Shown: piece after piece, positions 9,657 to 18,800 of the stretch
Position numbering within the stretch: position 1 is the first letter of the stretch
How the letters are laid out: every line of letters begins with the position of its first letter
DNA from: Arcuatula senhousia
Taxonomy: Eukaryota; Mollusca; Bivalvia; Mytilida; Mytilidae
DNA: 64,000 nt
Direction of reading: 5' to 3'
NCBI GenBank assembly: GCA_963971305.1
Contig: CAXARO010000157.1
Location: 1-64,000, forward strand
Position numbers and translations under genes: made by a program
Notes under the pieces: model-generated
Told to the model about the DNA's origin: nothing
Database searches by the model: none
What the model saw: the letters and a program-made list of their open reading frames with translations, nothing else

Positions 9657-10029
9657 AACACATTTAACTTTTGGTTAGCAATAATTGTGTAATTAGACAT
9701 TTAAATCCATCCTTCCCAATTAATTTTCCTAAATATCACATTGTCAGTCGATACAAAATTTCGAAAATCTGTCAAAGTCAAAATTTGCCGGATTTCGTTA
9801 AAGAGGAAGTAGGTGAGCGACAGAATTGAAATCGAATCCCACGTTATGGTACCCCACCTTGGTGCTTTGATTAGATGTTGCTGAGATAACTGTTACGAAA
9901 ATTTCAACCCGCCGCCCGACATTCACCATTTCATAACCCGGATTTTTCACTCCATGAAGTCCGGCCAAAAAATAATTGAACCAAGCACAGCATTTTTTCT
10001 ATTCTTTTCTTCACATGTTCTGTAATAGT
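9657..10029. other. Non-coding, moderately GC-richer stretch
   Basis: No gene is seen. A locally GC-richer patch (about 9905-9965, with CCGCCGCCCGACATTC) precedes the TCTCGCGAGA palindrome. Confidence 0.4.
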
Positions 10030-10039
10030 TCTCGCGAGA
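10030..10039. promoter_or_regulatory. TCTCGCGAGA palindrome (BANP-type motif)
   Basis: This is a perfect 10-bp palindrome with two CpGs. In vertebrates this sequence is the BANP-bound element of CpG-rich promoters. Here it lies in an AT-rich, gene-poor region next to the GC-richer patch at 9905-9965, so it could mark an unannotated promoter or be chance. Confidence 0.3.
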
Positions 10040-10404
10040 TGAGACTATTTTGCGTATCGCAATTCACACGATATGATATTCAATTTCAAGCAATTTGAAA
10101 AAAGGCAGACTGTTAAAGTATAAGATGAAACACACGTTTAATATTAATTGAATCAGATTTTTTTCTAAAGTAAATACACCTAGAATACATAACTATCCCA
10201 TGATCATGGATTGCTCGCATGGTTTTACTTAAGCTAATAATCTTCGAGTTAGGACACCACATGTGTATCTACTTTTAATTTAAATCTAGAAGAGTTTTGA
10301 CAAAAACAAGGTTTTAAAAAATAACAAAAATTAACACAGTTTTTTATGGCAAGTAATGTGTTGCAAAATTTTATATATAGTAACTTTTAAATTCATTATT
10401 TTCT
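10040..10404. other. Non-coding, no gene seen
   Basis: AT-rich sequence leading into the minisatellite. Nothing else is supported. Confidence 0.5.
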
Positions 10405-10864
10405 ATTAATATGTAAGATTTTTTATTGATATGTAAGATTTTTTATTAATATGTAAGATTTTTTTTATTAATATGGAAGATTTTTTTCTTAATATGTAAG
10501 ATTTTCTTATTAATATGTAAGATTTTCTTATCAATATGTAAGATTTTTTATCAATATGTAAGATTTTTTATTAATATGGAAGATTTTTAAATTAATATGG
10601 AAGATTTTCTTATTAATATGGAAGATTTTTTTATTAATTAGGAAGATTTTTTTATTAATATGCAAGATTTTTTTATTAATATGGAAGATTTTTTTATTGA
10701 TATGGAAAACTTTTTTATTAATATGGAAGACTTTTTCATTGATATGAAAGACCTTTTCATTAATATGTAAGATTTTTCTTATTGATATGGAAGCCTTTTT
10801 TTATTAATATGGAAGACTTTTATATTGATATGGAAGACCTTTTCATTAATATGGAAGATTTTTC
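10405..10864 (+). repeat. Minisatellite, ~21-bp unit, 22 copies
   Basis: The consensus is ATTAATATGGAAGATTTTTT with a variable T run. I count 22 copies by eye. The left copies mostly carry ATGTAAG and the right copies ATGGAAG. From copy 14 to 22, ATTAAT and ATTGAT units alternate, so the right part has a dimeric (about 42-bp) higher-order period. Confidence 0.92.
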
Positions 10865-10887
10865 ATGCATATTTCATTCCATCGGAA

Positions 10888-10900
10888 CGCCCCCTAGAGG
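10888..10900 (-). promoter_or_regulatory. CTCF-like motif beside the minisatellite
   Basis: On the minus strand CCTCTAGGGGGCG fits the CTCF core CCASYAGRKGGCR at 12 of 13 positions, missing only the third base. It is 24 bp from the end of the minisatellite. CTCF is conserved in molluscs as established knowledge. Binding here is inference. Confidence 0.35.
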
Positions 10901-11173
10901 AAAGCGATGATCGATATAACACCTTTTTAGGCAGAGCCTTATAGCGTCATAAAGCTATCTGATTTTCGCGTTTTTTTTCCGTCTAGACAGGGTAAATCGG
11001 TCAGTCAATATTGCTACCAGAGGATCTATTACAGAACATTGTTCGTGTATTGTATTTTAAATGTTATACGTATTGTCTAAAATAGGAGGTACATATTTAT
11101 ATCCCCAGCATAAATGCGATATAAATGTGGACTACATATCGTGTATTAATACTCGTCGACACTTAAGCATTTT
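10901..11173. other. Non-coding, no gene seen
   Basis: Mixed sequence between the CTCF-like site and the DR1 element. No coding or RNA feature was recognised. Confidence 0.5.
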
Positions 11174-11186
11174 TGACCTTTGACCT
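11174..11186 (-). promoter_or_regulatory. Perfect DR1 nuclear-receptor element
   Basis: On the minus strand AGGTCAAAGGTCA is two perfect AGGTCA half-sites with one-base spacing, the HNF4/RXR-type DR1. A third partial site follows (TTTGATCA), then GTGGGCGGAGC at 11195. An inverted CCAAT box (ATTGG) lies at about 11362. The cluster resembles a promoter, but no downstream gene is visible before the satellite. Confidence 0.35.
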
Positions 11187-11454
11187 TTGATCAAGTGGGC
11201 GGAGCTTAATTACAGATTTCTTAACAAATGTGTAAGTGTGCGGAGAAAACAAACAAAACTGATGTGCTATGTTTCAAGTTTATGAAACACAGATCGTTCT
11301 TTATATTTAGTGCTTAGCTAAATTTAGCTCTGCCTTTAAACGCTTTAGCGCTTTGATTTCATTGGTTGTTATATCCCCGTAACACTGGGACGAAGACCTT
11401 CAAGTTGTTAGTACGTTTTTAGAACGGAGTGAAAATGGGACAAAAATATTGTTT
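11187..11454. other. Possible promoter-proximal non-coding sequence
   Basis: Contains an inverted CCAAT box and GCTTTAGCGCTTTGATTTCA, but no TATA box or start I can defend. Confidence 0.35.
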
Positions 11455-11620
11455 CCACGTTTTAACTACGATTGCTCTACGTCCTTAGAAGGACCACACA
11501 GAGACTTCAAAGTCTGCAACAAAGTTCCTTCTAGGTGTATCACGTTTTTACTACATCTCTTCTACGTTCATCACGTCTTCACTACGTTTCAACTACGTTC
11601 TCGCTACGATTGTACTGCTA
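11455..11620 (+). repeat. Degenerate short tandem repeat of (C)TACGTT type
   Basis: CACGTTTTAACTACG, CTCTACGTCC, then after a gap CACGTTTTTACTACATC, TTCTACGTTCATCACG, CACTACGTTTCAACTACG and CTCGCTACG follow one another at roughly 10-13 bp spacing. Two overlapping open frames here (from 11449 and from 11535) have repeat-driven composition (YHVFTTSLLRS, FYVHHVFTTFQLRS) and are not called genes. Confidence 0.5.
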
Positions 11621-11751
11621 CTATCCGTTTTGCAATACGTCTTTAATAAGTTTGCTTTTTAGCTCCCAAACCATGCAAAGACAGTACGATGACCGGATTA
11701 ATTCGTTTAAACCTCTCAAATACTGACTGGATAGGGATTTACCAACAGCTT
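11621..11751. other. Unique flank adjoining the satellite array
   Basis: No feature is seen. It ends ACCAACAGCTTA, immediately before the first satellite unit. Confidence 0.6.
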
Positions 11752-12409
11752 ACGATGCAAGACACAGTTTCGTATAAAATACTAGTGAGTTTTACCAAAT
11801 ACATTAACCACAGGTAAGGGAATCCCTGTCTATTCATATACCTGAAGTGAAAATCATGTAATATTTTTAACTTTTATGATTGTTTAGATATATTTTTGTA
11901 TTAAAAATGCCACAACAGGTTTATTTTCTTTTTTAAAATTTTTTTTATAAGCACTTCAGTGTGAAGGGAGACAACTATAAATCCCGCCATATTTGCAGAT
12001 GTCAAAATGACACTTTTCAGGTAAACAAAAATATTTTTCTTTAGAGCTGGAAAGCGTACCCTTTTTGTTCCCAATTTTTGCTCTTATTGACATGCTCTTT
12101 CAAGCGATTTATCATTTTGACTTGAAATTTTCCCACAAGGCAGTGGAATTTAGCCTCAGAAATGGGATGACACCCATAAATTTAACACAAAACACCCCTT
12201 TTTTTGTTCATTTTGGACAGTTTTGATGAAATATTCAAATATGAATAAGTTTACTAGGCAGGTTCCATTAAAAAGTGGTGAATTTCAGCTTTTTATTGAT
12301 ATATAGATGTCCATATTACAGGAAAATATCTTATTTCCATTCAAGCATGAAGGTGATGTTGCTTTCATCTGATGACGTCACTTTGCAAAACTATACCTTG
12401 CACCCTTTA
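11752..12409 (+). repeat. Segment A of the satellite unit (unit 1 copy), MITE-like
   Basis: Unit positions 1-658. The ends are imperfect inverted repeats. The left CGATGCAAGACACAGTTTCG faces the reverse complement of the right end, GGGTGCAAGGTATAGTTTTG, with TGCAAG and AGTTT at the same spacing; 15 of 22 positions match and most mismatches are transitions. Inside the array A is flanked on both sides by TTTAAA (13160-13165 and 13819-13824 around the second copy). Exactly this segment is missing from the two short units. It contains AAGGGAGACAACT (11964-11976), a variant of the common molluscan motif. A non-autonomous DNA element co-amplified with the satellite is the favoured reading. Chance terminal similarity is not excluded. 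Confidence 0.5.
12373..12380. promoter_or_regulatory. CRE palindrome in segment A (first of 36)
   Basis: TGACGTCA is the perfect CREB/ATF consensus, at unit position 622, present in every full-length unit and absent from the short units. Function is not shown by sequence alone. Confidence 0.4.
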
Positions 12410-12599
12410 AAGGCATATATACTTACTTTATGAATCATTTTTAGGGTCTACTTGGTTTATTTTGGTCTTGGATACAATTGTCAATTTGTTTACAAACACA
12501 AGACCAATGTATTGGTACAATTTTGGCTCAGTAACATTCATAATTCTCATGAAAACTCCATAGTAACCAGTAAAACACTCAAAGTCATTGTGCAATATG

Positions 12600-12607
12600 T
12601 GACGTCA
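12600..12607. promoter_or_regulatory. CRE palindrome in segment B (first of 38)
   Basis: A second perfect TGACGTCA, 227 bp after the first, at unit position 849. It is kept in the short units (for example 63567). Confidence 0.4.
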
Positions 12608-12709
12608 TTTCATACTTTTGCGACGTTTCATGTCTTTCGCATTCACAGATGGAACAATATGTGACTTAGAAACCATTTATAGTACATAAAATTAAAAATT
12701 ATCATTAAC

Positions 12710-12735
12710 CATCTACCACATGTATACAGTAGATG
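12710..12735 (+). other. Hairpin followed by T8 in segment B
   Basis: CATCTAC (12710-12716) pairs with GTAGATG (12729-12735) around a 12-base loop. A C and then eight T follow. The stem plus T run could stop RNA polymerase III or form a cruciform. No internal A/B box promoter was found, so it is reported only as structure. Confidence 0.5.
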
Positions 12736-12770
12736 CTTTTTTTTACATTTAGCTAGTAAAGTATGTTAAA

Positions 12771-12801
12771 TGGGTATTGCACAAACCATCTGTAATACCC
12801 A
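12771..12801 (+). other. Second hairpin in segment B
   Basis: TGGGTATT (12771-12778) pairs perfectly with AATACCCA (12794-12801) around a 15-base loop. It lies 35 bp after the first hairpin and is repeated in every unit. Confidence 0.55.
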
Positions 12802-15800
12802 AATTCTTAAATAAACTTAAAATGACCCTATTTTATGGCAAAACTAGGTGAAAAACAATTCCCTTTGAATGTTTTTTTTAGATTAACTATGTTTAATTGC
12901 CATCACAATATTACTTTTATTAAGATAATTATGTTAAATTGTTTAAAAAGCATAGTATTGATATAAGCTTCACATTTCAGCTTAAAACAGTTCATGAATG
13001 CAAAAAATCCAAAAATCTTCATCGCAAGGTCTTGTATGAGAATCTGTATGTTTTCGCTATTTTTTATCGCAACGACAAAAATAAGGTACCATTGTGTTCG
13101 CAATAAGATACCGAAACAGAAAAATTTGCTTTCATCAGAGAATTCATGCATCATAATGCTTTAAACGATGCAAGACACAGTTTCGTATAAAATACTAGTG
13201 AGTTTTACCAAATACATTAACCACAGGTAAGGGAATCCCTGTCTATTCATATACCTGAAGTGAAAATCATGTAATATTTTTAACTTTTATGATTGTTTAG
13301 ATATATTTTTGTATTAAAAATGCCACAACAGGTTTATTTTCTTTTTTAAAATTTTTTTTATAAGCACTTCAGTGTGAAGGGAGACAACTATAAATCCCGC
13401 CATATTTGCAGATGTCAAAATGACACTTTTCAGGTAAACAAAAATATTTTTCTTTAGAGCTGGAAAGCGTACCCTTTTTGTTCCCAATTTTTGCTCTTAT
13501 TGACATGCTCTTTCAAGCGATTTATCATTTTGACTTGAAATTTTCCCACAAGGCAGTGGAATTTAGCCTCAGAAATGGGATGACACCCATAAATTTAACA
13601 CAAAACACCCCTTTTTTTGTTCATTTTGGACAGTTTTGATGAAATATTCAAATATGAATAAGTTTACTAGGCAGGTTCCATTAAAAAGTGGTGAATTTCA
13701 GCTTTTTATTGATATATAGATGTCCATATTACAGGAAAATATCTTATTTCCATTCAAGCATGAAGGTGATGTTGCTTTCATCTGATGACGTCACTTTGCA
13801 AAACTATACCTTGCACCCTTTAAAGGCATATATACTTACTTTATGAATCATTTTTAGGGTCTACTTGGTTTATTTTGGTCTTGGATACAATTGTCAATTT
13901 GTTTACAAACACAAGACCAATGTATTGGTACAATTTTGGCTCAGTAACATTCATAATTCTCATGAAAACTCCATAGTAACCAGTAAAACACTCAAAGTCA
14001 TTGTGCAATATGTGACGTCATTTCATACTTTTGCGACGTTTCATGTCTTTCGCATTCACAGATGGAACAATATGTGACTTAGAAACCATTTATAGTACAT
14101 AAAATTAAAAATTATCATTAACCATCTACCACATGTATACAGTAGATGCTTTTTTTTACATTTAGCTAGTAAAGTATGTTAAATGGGTATTGCACAAACC
14201 ATCTGTAATACCCAAATTCTTAAATAAACTTAAAATGACCCTATTTTATGGCAAAACTAGGTGAAAAACAATTCCCTTTGAATGTTTTTTTTAGATTAAC
14301 TATGTTTAATTGCCATCACAATATTACTTTTATTAAGATAATTATGTTAAATTGTTTAAAAAGCATAGTATTGATATAAGCTTCACATTTCAGCTTAAAA
14401 CAGTTCATGAATGCAAAAAATCCAAAAATCTTCATCGCAAGGTCTTGTATGAGAATCTGTATGTTTTCGCTATTTTTTATCGCAACGACAAAAATAAGGT
14501 ACCATTGTGTTCGCAATAAGATACCGAAACAGAAAAATTTGCTTTCATCAGAGAATTCATGCATCATAATGCTTTAAACGATGCAAGACACAGTTTCGTA
14601 TAAAATACTAGTGAGTTTTACCAAATACATTAACCACAGGTAAGGGAATCCCTGTCTATTCATATACCTGAAGTGAAAATCATGTAATATTTTTAACTTT
14701 TATGATTGTTTAGATATATTTTTGTATTAAAAATGCCACAACAGGTTTATTTTCTTTTTTAAAATTTTTTTTATAAGCACTTCAGTGTGAAGGGAGACAA
14801 CTATAAATCCCGCCATATTTGCAGATGTCAAAATGACACTTTTCAGGTAAACAAAAATATTTTTCTTTAGAGCTGGAAAGCGTACCCTTTTTGTTCCCAA
14901 TTTTTGCTCTTATTGACATGCTCTTTCAAGCGATTTATCATTTTGACTTGAAATTTTCCCACAAGGCAGTGGAATTTAGCCTCAGAAATGGGATGACACC
15001 CATAAATTTAACACAAAACACCCCTTTTTTTGTTCATTTTGGACAGTTTTGATGAAATATTCAAATATGAATAAGTTTACTAGGCAGGTTCCATTAAAAA
15101 GTGGTGAATTTCAGCTTTTTATTGATATATAGATGTCCATATTACAGGAAAATATCTTATTTCCATTCAAGCATGAAGGTGATGTTGCTTTCATCTGATG
15201 ACGTCACTTTGCAAAACTATACCTTGCACCCTTTAAAGGCATATATACTTACTTTATGAATCATTTTTAGGGTCTACTTGGTTTATTTTGGTCTTGGATA
15301 CAATTGTCAATTTGTTTACAAACACAAGACCAATGTATTGGTACAATTTTGGCTCAGTAACATTCATAATTCTCATGAAAACTCCATAGTAACCAGTAAA
15401 ACACTCAAAGTCATTGTGCAATATGTGACGTCATTTCATACTTTTGCGACGTTTCATGTCTTTCGCATTCACAGATGGAACAATATGTGACTTAGAAACC
15501 ATTTATAGTACATAAAATTAAAAATTATCATTAACCATCTACCACATGTATACAGTAGATGCTTTTTTTTACATTTAGCTAGTAAAGTATGTTAAATGGG
15601 TATTGCACAAACCATCTGTAATACCCAAATTCTTAAATAAACTTAAAATGACCCTATTTTATGGCAAAACTAGGTGAAAAACAATTCCCTTTGAATGTTT
15701 TTTTTAGATTAACTATGTTTAATTGCCATCACAATATTACTTTTATTAAGATAATTATGTTAAATTGTTTAAAAAGCATAGTATTGATATAAGCTTCACA

Positions 15801-18800
15801 TTTCAGCTTAAAACAGTTCATGAATGCAAAAAATCCAAAAATCTTCATCGCAAGGTCTTGTATGAGAATCTGTATGTTTTCGCTATTTTTTATCGCAACG
15901 ACAAAAATAAGGTACCATTGTGTTCGCAATAAGATACCGAAACAGAAAAATTTGCTTTCATCAGAGAATTCATGCATCATAATGCTTTAAACGATGCAAG
16001 ACACAGTTTCGTATAAAATACTAGTGAGTTTTACCAAATACATTAACCACAGGTAAGGGAATCCCTGTCTATTCATATACCTGAAGTGAAAATCATGTAA
16101 TATTTTTAACTTTTATGATTGTTTAGATATATTTTTGTATTAAAAATGCCACAACAGGTTTATTTTCTTTTTTAAAATTTTTTTTATAAGCACTTCAGTG
16201 TGAAGGGAGACAACTATAAATCCCGCCATATTTGCAGATGTCAAAATGACACTTTTCAGGTAAACAAAAATATTTTTCTTTAGAGCTGGAAAGCGTACCC
16301 TTTTTGTTCCCAATTTTTGCTCTTATTGACATGCTCTTTCAAGCGATTTATCATTTTGACTTGAAATTTTCCCACAAGGCAGTGGAATTTAGCCTCAGAA
16401 ATGGGATGACACCCATAAATTTAACACAAAACACCCCTTTTTTTGTTCATTTTGGACAGTTTTGATGAAATATTCAAATATGAATAAGTTTACTAGGCAG
16501 GTTCCATTAAAAAGTGGTGAATTTCAGCTTTTTATTGATATATAGATGTCCATATTACAGGAAAATATCTTATTTCCATTCAAGCATGAAGGTGATGTTG
16601 CTTTCATCTGATGACGTCACTTTGCAAAACTATACCTTGCACCCTTTAAAGGCATATATACTTACTTTATGAATCATTTTTAGGGTCTACTTGGTTTATT
16701 TTGGTCTTGGATACAATTGTCAATTTGTTTACAAACACAAGACCAATGTATTGGTACAATTTTGGCTCAGTAACATTCATAATTCTCATGAAAACTCCAT
16801 AGTAACCAGTAAAACACTCAAAGTCATTGTGCAATATGTGACGTCATTTCATACTTTTGCGACGTTTCATGTCTTTCGCATTCACAGATGGAACAATATG
16901 TGACTTAGAAACCATTTATAGTACATAAAATTAAAAATTATCATTAACCATCTACCACATGTATACAGTAGATGCTTTTTTTTACATTTAGCTAGTAAAG
17001 TATGTTAAATGGGTATTGCACAAACCATCTGTAATACCCAAATTCTTAAATAAACTTAAAATGACCCTATTTTATGGCAAAACTAGGTGAAAAACAATTC
17101 CCTTTGAATGTTTTTTTTAGATTAACTATGTTTAATTGCCATCACAATATTACTTTTATTAAGATAATTATGTTAAATTGTTTAAAAAGCATAGTATTGA
17201 TATAAGCTTCACATTTCAGCTTAAAACAGTTCATGAATGCAAAAAATCCAAAAATCTTCATCGCAAGGTCTTGTATGAGAATCTGTATGTTTTCGCTATT
17301 TTTTATCGCAACGACAAAAATAAGGTACCATTGTGTTCGCAATAAGATACCGAAACAGAAAAATTTGCTTTCATCAGAGAATTCATGCATCATAATGCTT
17401 TAAACGATGCAAGACACAGTTTCGTATAAAATACTAGTGAGTTTTACCAAATACATTAACCACAGGTAAGGGAATCCCTGTCTATTCATATACCTGAAGT
17501 GAAAATCATGTAATATTTTTAACTTTTATGATTGTTTAGATATATTTTTGTATTAAAAATGCCACAACAGGTTTATTTTCTTTTTTAAAATTTTTTTTAT
17601 AAGCACTTCAGTGTGAAGGGAGACAACTATAAATCCCGCCATATTTGCAGATGTCAAAATGACACTTTTCAGGTAAACAAAAATATTTTTCTTTAGAGCT
17701 GGAAAGCGTACCCTTTTTGTTCCCAATTTTTGCTCTTATTGACATGCTCTTTCAAGCGATTTATCATTTTGACTTGAAATTTTCCCACAAGGCAGTGGAA
17801 TTTAGCCTCAGAAATGGGATGACACCCATAAATTTAACACAAAACACCCCTTTTTTTGTTCATTTTGGACAGTTTTGATGAAATATTCAAATATGAATAA
17901 GTTTACTAGGCAGGTTCCATTAAAAAGTGGTGAATTTCAGCTTTTTATTGATATATAGATGTCCATATTACAGGAAAATATCTTATTTCCATTCAAGCAT
18001 GAAGGTGATGTTGCTTTCATCTGATGACGTCACTTTGCAAAACTATACCTTGCACCCTTTAAAGGCATATATACTTACTTTATGAATCATTTTTAGGGTC
18101 TACTTGGTTTATTTTGGTCTTGGATACAATTGTCAATTTGTTTACAAACACAAGACCAATGTATTGGTACAATTTTGGCTCAGTAACATTCATAATTCTC
18201 ATGAAAACTCCATAGTAACCAGTAAAACACTCAAAGTCATTGTGCAATATGTGACGTCATTTCATACTTTTGCGACGTTTCATGTCTTTCGCATTCACAG
18301 ATGGAACAATATGTGACTTAGAAACCATTTATAGTACATAAAATTAAAAATTATCATTAACCATCTACCACATGTATACAGTAGATGCTTTTTTTTACAT
18401 TTAGCTAGTAAAGTATGTTAAATGGGTATTGCACAAACCATCTGTAATACCCAAATTCTTAAATAAACTTAAAATGACCCTATTTTATGGCAAAACTAGG
18501 TGAAAAACAATTCCCTTTGAATGTTTTTTTTAGATTAACTATGTTTAATTGCCATCACAATATTACTTTTATTAAGATAATTATGTTAAATTGTTTAAAA
18601 AGCATAGTATTGATATAAGCTTCACATTTCAGCTTAAAACAGTTCATGAATGCAAAAAATCCAAAAATCTTCATCGCAAGGTCTTGTATGAGAATCTGTA
18701 TGTTTTCGCTATTTTTTATCGCAACGACAAAAATAAGGTACCATTGTGTTCGCAATAAGATACCGAAACAGAAAAATTTGCTTTCATCAGAGAATTCATG

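Larger units (their letters stand above)
12410..13164 (+). repeat. Segment B of the satellite unit (unit 1 copy), 755 bp
   Basis: Unit positions 659-1413. This portion alone makes up each short unit, so it can be tandemly arrayed without A. It carries the second CRE palindrome and both hairpins. If A is an insertion, B is the ancestral satellite monomer. There is no coding sequence. Confidence 0.6.

Noticed and set aside
11449..11726. Two overlapping frames of 63-65 codons
   Set aside because: Their residues reflect the TACGTT short repeat.
12359..13136. Shared 11-mer TTGCTTTCATC near the ends of segments A and B (12359 and 13126)
   Set aside because: Too short and at different distances from the segment ends. 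Likely chance.
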